From the IMG/VR virus record IMGVR_UViG_3300012354_000002, positions 1 to 43,421 of that record: DNA of 43,421 nt; one strand, 5' to 3'. Source of the stretch: a virus. Of this stretch, positions 35,920 through 41,689 are shown piece after piece. The translations under genes and the position numbers were made by a program. The notes below the pieces were generated by a model. The model searched no databases. It was given only the letters and a program-made list of their open reading frames with translations, and was not told where the DNA came from. The first letter of the stretch is position 1, and the number at the start of each line of letters is the position of its first letter.

Positions 35920-36467
35920 TGGACGACCTCGACGTACGGGCCGAATCGCGTGCTCACGTGGTCGCCCCACGGCATGCCCTCCTCGTCGTAGCCCTCGCCC
36001 CCGCGCCCCACCCACTCGCCGGGACCGTCTCGCAAGAGGACATCCCCTTCCTTGTCTCGCACCTCCTTGACGTGCGCCGGGGGCTCCTCGCTGCCATTGC
36101 CGGTCCACGGCTCGCGCACCTTCTGCGCGTCGGCGGCCGGAGTGCCCGGCACGGCGCCGACGACCTTGGAGATGCCCGCCAGAGACTCATGGCTGGCCCA
36201 GCCATTGGCGTCAAGACGCGCCCAGGGCCGACCGATTTCGTCGGGACCGTACGGCTCGTACCCGATATTGACGTACCGTCCCAAGCCGAACTCACGGATC
36301 GTTCCGCGCGGGTCCTCGCTCGGGTCGTCGACAGGCTTGACCAGCTCGATCACGCTCGCGTTGTCCTTCGTGTCCCAGTACGCGGTGGAGCCGAACCGGG
36401 TCTGGTACGTCACGTTGACCAGGTCCCCGTTGAGGGGCTCCCAGTCGCTCGGCTTGAGCTCGGTCAC
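35916..36467 (-). CDS. 183-aa beta-rich unknown protein
   Basis: GTG at 36467; GAAAGGTGAG lies thirteen bases upstream. The product is beta-rich and acidic (VNVTYQTRFGSTAYWDTKDN), with a middle PGTPAADAQKVREPWTGNGS and an acidic Gly-rich end. The first 60 residues look like a small beta-barrel. No signal peptide. First gene after the CGAAAG element (36501-36520) and terminator-like hairpin (36533-36556), so it heads its own transcription unit. Confidence 0.65.
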   Translation of the reverse strand: MTELKPSDWEPLNGDLVNVTYQTRFGSTAYWDTKDNASVIELVKPVDDPSEDPRGTIREFGLGRYVNIGYEPYGPDEIGRPWARLDANGWASHESLAGISKVVGAVPGTPAADAQKVREPWTGNGSEEPPAHVKEVRDKEGDVLLRDGPGEWVGRGGEGYDEEGMPWGDHVSTRFGPYVEVVQ

Positions 36468-36500
36468 GTCTCGTCACTCACCTTTCATCGCAACTGTACT

Positions 36501-36520
36501 TGCAACCACGAAAGCTAGCG
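36501..36520 (-). promoter_or_regulatory. CGAAAGCTAG element before the 36.4 kb unit
   Basis: On the minus strand CGCTAGCTTTCGTGGTTGCA, the best match to the shared element. It sits between the hairpin that closes the previous gene and the GTG of the 183-aa gene, in the same orientation as the copies before the 23.9 kb and 37.4 kb genes. Confidence 0.6.
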
Positions 36521-36532
36521 GGTAAAAAGTAA

Positions 36533-36556
36533 GGCGAGCCGGGTCCGGGGCTCGCC
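36533..36556 (-). terminator. terminator-like hairpin
   Basis: GGCGAGCC (36533-36540) pairs with GGCTCGCC (36549-36556) over an 8-base loop, directly after the stop of the minus-strand gene at 36568. No T-run. A CGAAAG element lies immediately downstream. Confidence 0.65.
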
Positions 36557-36567
36557 GCGGGTACTGC

Positions 36568-36768
36568 CTACGCGATCAGGTCTTCGATGTCCTCGGCCGG
36601 CAACAGGTCGATCGGGTCATCGGGCCTGTCGACCGTGGGCAGAAGGAAGGCTTTCACGCCGTCGATCACGGGCCCCAACGCCAGCACGTCATACCTGTCT
36701 ACGTCAGGCGGCAAGGTGACCGACCAGTTGCCGGTGCCGTCTACTTCGAACTGTGCCTTGAACGTCAT
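36568..36768 (-). CDS. 66-aa small protein
   Basis: ATG at 36768. MTFKAQFEVDGTGNWSVTLP then DVDRYDVLALGPVIDGVKAF and an acidic end with DLLPAEDIEDLIA. Beta-strand start, acidic helix end. No RBS of note in the 95 bases upstream (36769-36863), where no other gene is seen. Terminated by the hairpin at 36533. Unknown function. Confidence 0.65.
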   Translation of the reverse strand: MTFKAQFEVDGTGNWSVTLPPDVDRYDVLALGPVIDGVKAFLLPTVDRPDDPIDLLPAEDIEDLIA

Positions 36769-36863
36769 GCGACACCAACTGTCCAGATTGTTTCGAACCT
36801 ATTACCTGTCACGTCGGGTCGGATCTTGTCACTGTTACCGACCGTGAACGCTACTGACCGGTA

Positions 36864-37124
36864 TCACCCGAGAGGGTTAGTAACCCTGTCCACATGACAC
36901 TCTCCGTGGGTCCAGATACGTCCTGCCCAGACGCCAGTAGCAATACCGCACTCACGCAACGTGGCCTTGCGCTCCTCTTCGCACCAGTCACGCTGTGTGC
37001 AGCGAGTGACGCACTGACGTTCCGCCCACTTCCGCGCCGCGGCCGTGTTGTCGTCCTGCCATGGACCGGGATTCTGGTAGCAGGGCAGCTGCTGCTTCTC
37101 CTGATCGGAGAGTTCCCGATTCAA
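36864..37124 (-). CDS. WhiB-family Fe-S transcription factor
   Basis: WhiB proteins are found in actinobacteria and their phages and regulate transcription through region 4 of sigma factor. Seen here: the single first Cys in QLPCYQNPGPW, then CVTRC and WC (Cys-x3-Cys-x5-Cys), forming the four-Cys Fe-S cluster, followed by GVWAGRIW (the GVWGG turn) and a short basic C-terminus without a clear AT-hook. TTG at 37124 overlaps the preceding TGA with GAGG eight bases upstream; an in-frame GTG at 37151 adds nine residues with no ribosome site. Supports an actinobacterial host and gives the phage a regulator of host or phage promoters. Confidence 0.85.
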   Translation of the reverse strand: MNRELSDQEKQQLPCYQNPGPWQDDNTAAARKWAERQCVTRCTQRDWCEEERKATLRECGIATGVWAGRIWTHGECHVDRVTNPLG

Positions 37125-37453
37125 CGAGTGGCCTCGATGTATTGCACCCACTCGTCAGTCAGGTCGGCAAACAACTCCTCGTCGTGGCAGTTGAATCCCA
37201 TGTCGTAATCGGCGTTGTCGAACTCGTCGATTCCGAAGCTGCGAAGGATGTACTCCCAGATCGCCTCGTGTCCACCGGCCAGTTGACCGAGGACGCAACG
37301 AGTGCACTCCGACAGGTTCAGCCTGCCGAGGTTAATGCGCTGGCGCCAGCCGGGCGCACGCTCATCCAGGTAGGCCGCGCCACGAGCGATGCGCGCACCG
37401 AACTGACCGCTGGGTACCGCCACCTGAGTGGCGCCCGATGGTGTGTCTGTCAT
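37121..37453 (-). CDS. 110-aa unknown protein (WhiB operon)
   Basis: ATG at 37453; an upstream in-frame ATG at 37483 overlaps the CGAAAG element and is rejected. The product starts MTDTPSGATQVAVPSGQFGA, then a helix set with LNLSECTRCVLGQLAGGHEA (a CxxC) and an acidic end FGIDEFDNADYDMGFNCHDE. No RBS is evident between the element and ATG, so initiation may be leaderless. Overlaps the WhiB gene by four bases. Function unknown. Confidence 0.62.
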   Translation of the reverse strand: MTDTPSGATQVAVPSGQFGARIARGAAYLDERAPGWRQRINLGRLNLSECTRCVLGQLAGGHEAIWEYILRSFGIDEFDNADYDMGFNCHDEELFADLTDEWVQYIEATR

Positions 37454-37484
37454 GTGATCACTGTCGCTGAAGCATCGCGACAAA

Positions 37485-37509
37485 GCAAGACAACCACGAA
37501 AGTTAGGCC
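37485..37509 (-). promoter_or_regulatory. CGAAAG element before the WhiB unit
   Basis: On the minus strand CTAACTTTCGTGGTTGTCTT, matching the other copies with one change. It precedes the 37453 start codon by about 30 bases. Together with a similar text before the 23.9 kb cluster (TTTCGCGGTTGTCTTG) it supports a shared promoter or operator. Confidence 0.55.
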
Positions 37510-37625
37510 GAACAGACCAGGTGAGCGGCTAACACTCACACTCAGACGGTCCTGACAATACTCCATTCGAGTGAACCCGTAAGGCTGTCTTGACACGTGA
37601 TCGTCCGGCACGTCAGTCTTGTCTT

Positions 37626-37778
37626 GTGGATACAGGGTGGGCGACCATGGTCATCGCCCACCAGGTGCGCCGGCTCCGCCCGGCGCCAGCACCGCACCGG
37701 TATGGCCGGGCTTCCAGCCCCGGCCCAGCAACAGTACCTGTACTGGTCCAGCCGGCGCGGGGGCGCCGGACAGGGTGA
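37626..37778 (+). CDS. possible small Pro/Arg-rich ORF
   Basis: GTG at 37626 gives about 50 aa (VDTGWATMVIAHQVRRLRPA...). A 488-base stretch (37484-37971) otherwise lacks a gene. A long hairpin begins right at its stop codon. There is no clear ribosome site, the composition is shadow-like, and several other ORFs overlap it, so I give it low weight. Confidence 0.25.
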   Translation: MDTGWATMVIAHQVRRLRPAPAPHRYGRASSPGPATVPVLVQPARGRRTG

Positions 37779-37807
37779 GCAGCCAGCCCATAGGGCTGCT
37801 CACCCTG
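37771..37807 (+). terminator. strong hairpin, 14-bp perfect stem
   Basis: CAGGGTGAGCAGCC (37771-37784) pairs with GGCTGCTCACCCTG (37794-37807), loop 9 bases. One of the strongest inverted repeats in the genome. It lies in the gap between the leftward WhiB unit and the rightward 37972 gene, with a second hairpin (GAGGCT-CTTC-AGCCTC at 37818-37833) just after. Terminator or RNA structure; no T-run. Confidence 0.6.
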
Positions 37808-37955
37808 GTACACGCGCGAGGCTCTTCAGCCTCGTCCTTCGCCCCGGACTAGCGCGAAGCGCCACAACACCACAGTCATTGGGCCGTGAAAGATTCACCA
37901 CTCGCCGGACACGCTTGGTTATCTTCTGGTTTGTCTTGAGTTCGTGATCTCCACA

Positions 37956-37980
37956 AGCTTTCATTGCAACCATGAAAGCT
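37956..37980 (+). promoter_or_regulatory. inverted repeat across the start codon of the zinc-finger gene
   Basis: AGCTTTCAT (37956-37964) and ATGAAAGCT (37972-37980) are perfect inverted arms around TGCAACC. The right arm contains the ATG start codon itself. It is the CGAAAGCT element with one base changed in each arm. A protein bound here would block translation or transcription start; a leaderless or hairpin-occluded start is equally possible. Confidence 0.55.
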
Positions 37981-38685
37981 CGAACTGACACCTGCAACAC
38001 CGACGGCTGCTTTAAGACGCGGTGGCGCAAGGACCCGGGACTGTGCCAGGCCTGCGCACGCAAAGCCGGCCTGTACCCCGAGCTGGCCGAATGCGCCGAA
38101 GACGGCTGCACACGCAAGGCCCGCTCGCTCGGGGTGGGCAGCAGGTGTCGCAAACACGGCGGCCCCGCCCCCAAAGGGACAGTGCAGCCGGGGGAGACGA
38201 GCCTGTGCAAGGCTCGCGACTGTCGCTACCGGGCCGGCGAGGGCGGCCTGTGCGGCAAACACCGAAACGCCTCGGAGACCGCCCGGGACCGTTCCCGTTG
38301 CGTCACGCCCGCCTGCGTGAACGTTCGCAGCCGGGCGGGCGGCTACTGCTTCGTCTGCTACCGGCGCTACGGCTCCACCCTCAACACCTGCGCGCACCCA
38401 CTGTGTCAACACAAGACGGTTGACGAGTACTGCGAGTCGCACGACGTGGGCCTGGACTATGCCGCGGGCGACTGGTTCGACTGGGTTGCCGCGGAGCGCT
38501 TGTTCCACGGCAGCCACGGCAGTCGCAAGCCGACCGTCCCCGAGCTGCTCTGGGTTCTGGCCAAGGCCGACCGAGTGAACCTGGAGTACACGGTGTTGGC
38601 CGAGCGGATCGGCATTCAGCACAGGCTGATGGCGAGCTGGCGCAAGACCGCCGCCCGTATCGAAGAGGCGCGGGTGGCCGCATGA
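37972..38685 (+). CDS. five-zinc-finger protein with C-terminal HTH
   Basis: The 237-aa protein carries five tandem units, each with two Cys, a basic linker, Cys and then Cys or His: CNTDGCFKT (unit 1), CAEDGCTRKARS, CKARDCRYRA, CVTPACVNVRS and CAHPLCQHKT, every one closed by CxxC, CxxH or similar. Spacing is about Cx4C-x10-14-Cx2[C/H]. Such a string of small fingers is typical of sequence-specific DNA recognition. Residues about 155-237 look like a separate helical domain with AERIGIQHRLMASWRKTAAR, possibly a helix-turn-helix. ATG at 37972 lies in a CGAAAG-type inverted repeat. The gene directly precedes a DNA methyltransferase (ATGA overlap), so it may guide or regulate it. I know no named family. 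Confidence 0.75.
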   Translation: MKARTDTCNTDGCFKTRWRKDPGLCQACARKAGLYPELAECAEDGCTRKARSLGVGSRCRKHGGPAPKGTVQPGETSLCKARDCRYRAGEGGLCGKHRNASETARDRSRCVTPACVNVRSRAGGYCFVCYRRYGSTLNTCAHPLCQHKTVDEYCESHDVGLDYAAGDWFDWVAAERLFHGSHGSRKPTVPELLWVLAKADRVNLEYTVLAERIGIQHRLMASWRKTAARIEEARVAA

Positions 38686-39611
38686 GAATCGGATCACTCT
38701 GCACCGGCTACGGCGGGCTGGACATGGCCGCCCAGCGCGTCTTCGGCGGTCGCCTCAGGTGGGTGTCCGACGTGGACCCCGGCCCGATCGCGCTCCTAGC
38801 CCATCACTACCCCGACGTACCAAACCTCGGCGACCTCAAGACCGTCGACTGGGCCACCGTCGAACTCGTCGACCTACTCACGGCCGGCTACCCGTGCCAG
38901 CCCTTCAGCAACGCAGGGAAGCGCCTTGGAACCGAAGACCCCCGCCACCTCTGGCCCTGGATCGCCCGCGCCATTGGCGCACTACGACCCCGAATCGTCG
39001 TCCTGGAGAACGTCGCAGCCCACCTCCGGAAAGGGTTCGACGTCGTTCTCGCAGACCTTGCCGGCCTCGGGTATGACGTCGCGTGGTCGATTGTTCGCGC
39101 TTCCGACACCGGAGCCGCTCACCAAAGGGCCCGACTCTTCATCGTCGCTACCGACGCCGCTCGCGAACCTGTCGAAGGGAGCTTGGCCGAAGCAGTCCCG
39201 GCAAGGGGGGCCTTCCCTCCAGACGGCCTTGCTAGCCCTGTTCCCGACACCGAGAGCGTCGGACGGCGAGAAGGGGGGCCCCAACCAGCGCAGTTCGAGC
39301 GGGGACCCGATGCTGCCCACGATCGTGAACCGCTTGACTGGCAAGAGTTCGAACCAGCCATCCGCCAATGGGAACGCCGCTTAGGCCGGCCCGCTCCGGC
39401 TCCGTCCGTGTTCGGCCCGCGCGGCGGGGTGAAGGTGTCCCCAGCGTTCGGCGAGTGGCTCATGGGCCTGCCTGAGGGACGCATCACCGACGTGCCCGGC
39501 CTGTCGATCAACGAACAACTGAAGCTGGTCGGCAACGGTGTCGTGCCACAGCAGGCCGAGCACGCGATCCGGTATCTAACGGCTCAACTCGTAGTGCACG
39601 ATGCCGCATGA
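38682..39611 (+). CDS. C5 cytosine DNA methyltransferase
   Basis: The 309-aa protein has the ten-motif order: motif I SLCTGYGGLD (about 5-14, SAM binding), motif IV with catalytic Cys GYPCQPFSNAGKR (C72), motif VI ENVAAHL (about 109-115), motif VIII QRARLFIV (about 148-155) and motif X LKLVGNGVVPQQ near the C-terminus. The target-recognition region between VIII and IX is short. No restriction enzyme gene adjoins it, so it is an orphan enzyme, useful for escaping host restriction. ATG overlaps the zinc-finger gene by four bases and its stop overlaps the next HTH gene. A second frame open inside it is treated separately. Confidence 0.92.
   Translation: MRIGSLCTGYGGLDMAAQRVFGGRLRWVSDVDPGPIALLAHHYPDVPNLGDLKTVDWATVELVDLLTAGYPCQPFSNAGKRLGTEDPRHLWPWIARAIGALRPRIVVLENVAAHLRKGFDVVLADLAGLGYDVAWSIVRASDTGAAHQRARLFIVATDAAREPVEGSLAEAVPARGAFPPDGLASPVPDTESVGRREGGPQPAQFERGPDAAHDREPLDWQEFEPAIRQWERRLGRPAPAPSVFGPRGGVKVSPAFGEWLMGLPEGRITDVPGLSINEQLKLVGNGVVPQQAEHAIRYLTAQLVVHDAA
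38926..39384 (+). CDS. possible overprinted ORF inside the methyltransferase gene
   Basis: In the +1 frame relative to the methyltransferase an ORF of 152 codons runs through its middle. Its peptide has the segments SSSWRTSQ, TLPASGMTSRGRLFALPTPEP and FPTPRASDGEKGGPNQRSS; I associate the SSSWRTSQ...LPxSGM...LPTPxAxDG order with proteins found beside C5 methyltransferases in other phages and bacteria. The methyltransferase frame in the same bases has its own conserved motifs (ENV, QRARLF). If both are true this is dual coding. High GC makes open second frames common, so I score it as a candidate only. Confidence 0.35.
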   Translation: MEPKTPATSGPGSPAPLAHYDPESSSWRTSQPTSGKGSTSFSQTLPASGMTSRGRLFALPTPEPLTKGPDSSSSLPTPLANLSKGAWPKQSRQGGPSLQTALLALFPTPRASDGEKGGPNQRSSSGDPMLPTIVNRLTGKSSNQPSANGNAA

Positions 39612-39958
39612 GAACCCGTAGCTACGGCCGCGGCGGGAGCCGCGGTGTCCCCGACGGCTACGACACCTGGTATGACTGGGCACTCGTCTACCGCTACTGG
39701 CACGGCAACAATGCCGGCCTGCGCCAGCCATACCTTCTGGAGATTCAAGAGCTGCTGCGCCTCGGCGCAGACATGCGCGCCGAGGATCTGGCCACGCAGC
39801 TGGGCGTGTCCAGGCGCACCGTGGAGCGGTGGCGGTCCCAGCATCCCGGATGGTTCGACGCCACGCGATCTAGCCGGCAGGCGCGCACATGGCGCCAAGC
39901 TAACGCGCCAACATCGAAACGAGGCAGCGAAGCTGTCCTCGCCGAAGATGCCAGCTAG
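39608..39958 (+). CDS. HTH DNA-binding protein
   Basis: The 116-aa product overlaps the methyltransferase by four bases (ATGA). The N-terminus is Arg/Gly/Tyr-rich (RTRSYGRGGSRGVPDGYDTW). Residues about 55-85 are a helix-turn-helix, AEDLATQLGVSRRTVERWRS, as in MerR/Xre or terminase-like regulators, followed by a Trp-rich Gln/Ser tail. It may regulate the switch or act as a small terminase-like protein. Its stop overlaps the convergent repressor candidate. Confidence 0.72.
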   Translation: MRTRSYGRGGSRGVPDGYDTWYDWALVYRYWHGNNAGLRQPYLLEIQELLRLGADMRAEDLATQLGVSRRTVERWRSQHPGWFDATRSSRQARTWRQANAPTSKRGSEAVLAEDAS

Positions 39959-40392
39959 CGAGCTAGCATTGAGGGCCCGTCGCCGGGGCGACGATTCCGC
40001 AGCATGAAGCCCTTGTTGTAGTCGTACGTCAGCACGGCCTCGTGCGTGGCAAGGAACTCTTCCAGCTCCCGCATCCACCGCAGCTCTTGCGGGCTGACAC
40101 CTTTGCCTTGCCGCATCTTGCCGTAGGCCACGGCCGCCCTGTACACCCAGCCTTGCGCGTGCAAAGGACTGCGAACAACCCACGGCATCACGTACCTGGT
40201 CCTCGCATCCTCCTCATCGAGGATGCGTTGGACTCGCTGGCCAACGGCCTGTGGGGAGATGCGCCGGCCGCGTTCGGTGAACCAGTCGGCGATCTCCTTC
40301 TTGTTCAAGCCCTTGTCGAGCAGTTTCTGGATCTCTTCGTCTTCGATGCCTGAGCGCGGCGGCCTACGGTCGACAGCGTGCATGTCTTTCAT
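39955..40392 (-). CDS. HTH repressor candidate
   Basis: The 145-aa protein points away from the recombinase, across a 161-bp control region with direct repeats. It contains a helix-turn-helix, IQKLLDKGLNKKEIADWFTE (about 20-40) and a second helical part (RGRRISPQAVGQRVQRILDE), then a conserved-looking domain with VYRAAVAYGKMRQGKGVSPQ and Phe/Tyr-rich end. Layout is what is expected for an immunity repressor or a helix-turn-helix regulator of a lysis-lysogeny switch. Start at 40392 lies next to a direct repeat; no RBS is seen, so translation may be leaderless, or start at 40383. Confidence 0.7.
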   Translation of the reverse strand: MKDMHAVDRRPPRSGIEDEEIQKLLDKGLNKKEIADWFTERGRRISPQAVGQRVQRILDEEDARTRYVMPWVVRSPLHAQGWVYRAAVAYGKMRQGKGVSPQELRWMRELEEFLATHEAVLTYDYNKGFMLRNRRPGDGPSMLAR

Positions 40393-40553
40393 CGTACAAC
40401 TTGTGACAGGTTGCGTACAAGTGATAGCTGAGCTTGCAGATAAAGCTAACTTGTGCCAAAGTTTGCCCAGCTCAAGTGAACCGTCGTAGTCGTCCTCGAT
40501 TGATCGCGAAAGCTAAGCTTGCCAACTTTCGCTACGAAAGGTAACGTGAAAGC
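40393..40553. promoter_or_regulatory. divergent switch region with direct repeats
   Basis: No gene. CGTACAA occurs at 40393-40399 and 40414-40420, exactly 21 bp (two helical turns) apart, and AACTTGTG at 40398-40405 and again at 40448-40455, forming operator-like direct repeats beside the repressor start. Near the rightward genes CGAAAG occurs at 40507-40512 and 40535-40540 with an inverted CTTTCG at 40526-40531. This is the most complex control region of the window. Confidence 0.6.
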
Positions 40554-40694
40554 ATGAACTTGATCAGCCGGATGGTGGCAGCCTGGCGGCGATGGCGTAA
40601 AAGTCGTCGCGACCAGGCCGCGGAGCGGAACCGCCCGCCGCGTGAACGCCGCGACGATAGCCCAGACTTCGACTCCGAGTGGTGGGACTGGTGA
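40554..40694 (+). CDS. 46-aa basic/acidic small protein
   Basis: ATG at 40554 directly after the CGAAAG cluster, ending two bases before the recombinase ATG at 40697. The product is MNLISRMVAAWRRWRKSRRD followed by an Arg-rich middle and an acidic-aromatic end (DFDSEWWDW). The order (basic helix then acidic Trp tail) is striking. In this position an excisionase or Cro-like protein might be expected, but no HTH is visible. Confidence 0.55.
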   Translation: MNLISRMVAAWRRWRKSRRDQAAERNRPPRERRDDSPDFDSEWWDW

Positions 40695-40696
40695 AG

Positions 40697-41689
40697 ATGA
40701 GGGACCAGGTCAACAGGTACCTGGACCTGCGCAGGCCGTCGCTCAGCGCCGACACCTACAAGAACGTGTCCAGCGACCTGGTCCGCCTGGCCGGCGAGTG
40801 GGACAAGACGCGTCGCGTCCCCAACAACGTCAACGAGGACTGGCTGGTCGACTACCTCGCCTCCTACCGCCTCGGCCAGGTGGGTGGCAGGGGCCAGCTC
40901 GTCTCGCCCGCCTACTACAACAAGGCGATGGAGCGTTACGGCCAGTTCTTCACGTGGCTGGTGCGCCGCGGCGGCGCCTCACCGCAGGTGCTGGACGTGT
41001 TCCAGCGGGTCAGACAGGACCCGAAGGAGTACTTGCAGTTGTCGGCCGCACAGGTCGTGCACATGATCGAGACGTGTGAGAACCCGTGGGAACGGTGGGT
41101 GCTCGCGCTCGGTTCGCAGACGCTGGGCAGGGACAGTGAGCTGCTGAACCGCAAGATCCAGCACATGCACCTGGACCGCGGCCAGCTGGACTGGTACCGC
41201 CAGAAGACCACCGACCTGGACAAGCTGCCCGTCACCCAGCCGCTGGCCACCGAATACCAGCGTTGGCTGTACGAGTACCAGCGGAAGTGCGGCTCCATCC
41301 AACCGGATTGGCCGCTGGTGCCGCGCCGCACGGGCAGGCCGGGCAGGTGGGGTTACGAGACTGACGCCTCGCCCGCCAGGGGCCTGGCCCAGATCGTGCA
41401 GAGGCACGCTTCCCGGGTCGCTGGTCTGCCCCAGGAGGCCCTGAAAGGGCAGGGGGTACATATCCTGCGCAGGAGCATGGCTCGGGCCCTGTACGAGCGT
41501 TTGAGGGACGAAGGGCATGCCGAGCCGCTGCGGGTGGTGCAGGCCCTGCTGGGCCACGCGGACGGCAAGACCACGAGACGCTACATCGGGTTGAAGCCTG
41601 ACCGCGAGGAGCGGGACAAGCTGCTGGTAGGCAGCGACCTGCTCTGGGTGGAGAGAGGGAACGTCGTGCAGTTGAGGAGCGTGCAATGA
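40697..41689 (+). CDS. tyrosine recombinase (integrase-like)
   Basis: About 330 aa. The catalytic set is complete: Arg I in QTLGRDSEL, Lys in the following RQKTTDLDKL hairpin, HxxR in HILRRSMA, His in LLGHADGKT and Tyr in RRYIGL. Domains: N-terminal SAM-like core-binding domain (about 1-105) with LSADTYKNVSSDLVRLAGEW, then the catalytic domain. GTG at 40679 gives six more residues; ATG at 40697 starts after the small gene. Catalyses site-specific strand exchange; as in temperate phages it may integrate the genome, or act as a resolvase. No attachment site could be identified. It overlaps the next gene (ATGA). Confidence 0.85.
   Translation: MRDQVNRYLDLRRPSLSADTYKNVSSDLVRLAGEWDKTRRVPNNVNEDWLVDYLASYRLGQVGGRGQLVSPAYYNKAMERYGQFFTWLVRRGGASPQVLDVFQRVRQDPKEYLQLSAAQVVHMIETCENPWERWVLALGSQTLGRDSELLNRKIQHMHLDRGQLDWYRQKTTDLDKLPVTQPLATEYQRWLYEYQRKCGSIQPDWPLVPRRTGRPGRWGYETDASPARGLAQIVQRHASRVAGLPQEALKGQGVHILRRSMARALYERLRDEGHAEPLRVVQALLGHADGKTTRRYIGLKPDREERDKLLVGSDLLWVERGNVVQLRSVQ

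Noticed and set aside
37597-37947. 116-codon plus-strand ORF in the WhiB to zinc-finger gap
   Set aside because: Arg/Ser/Pro-rich shadow composition, no ribosome site, and it spans two strong hairpins.
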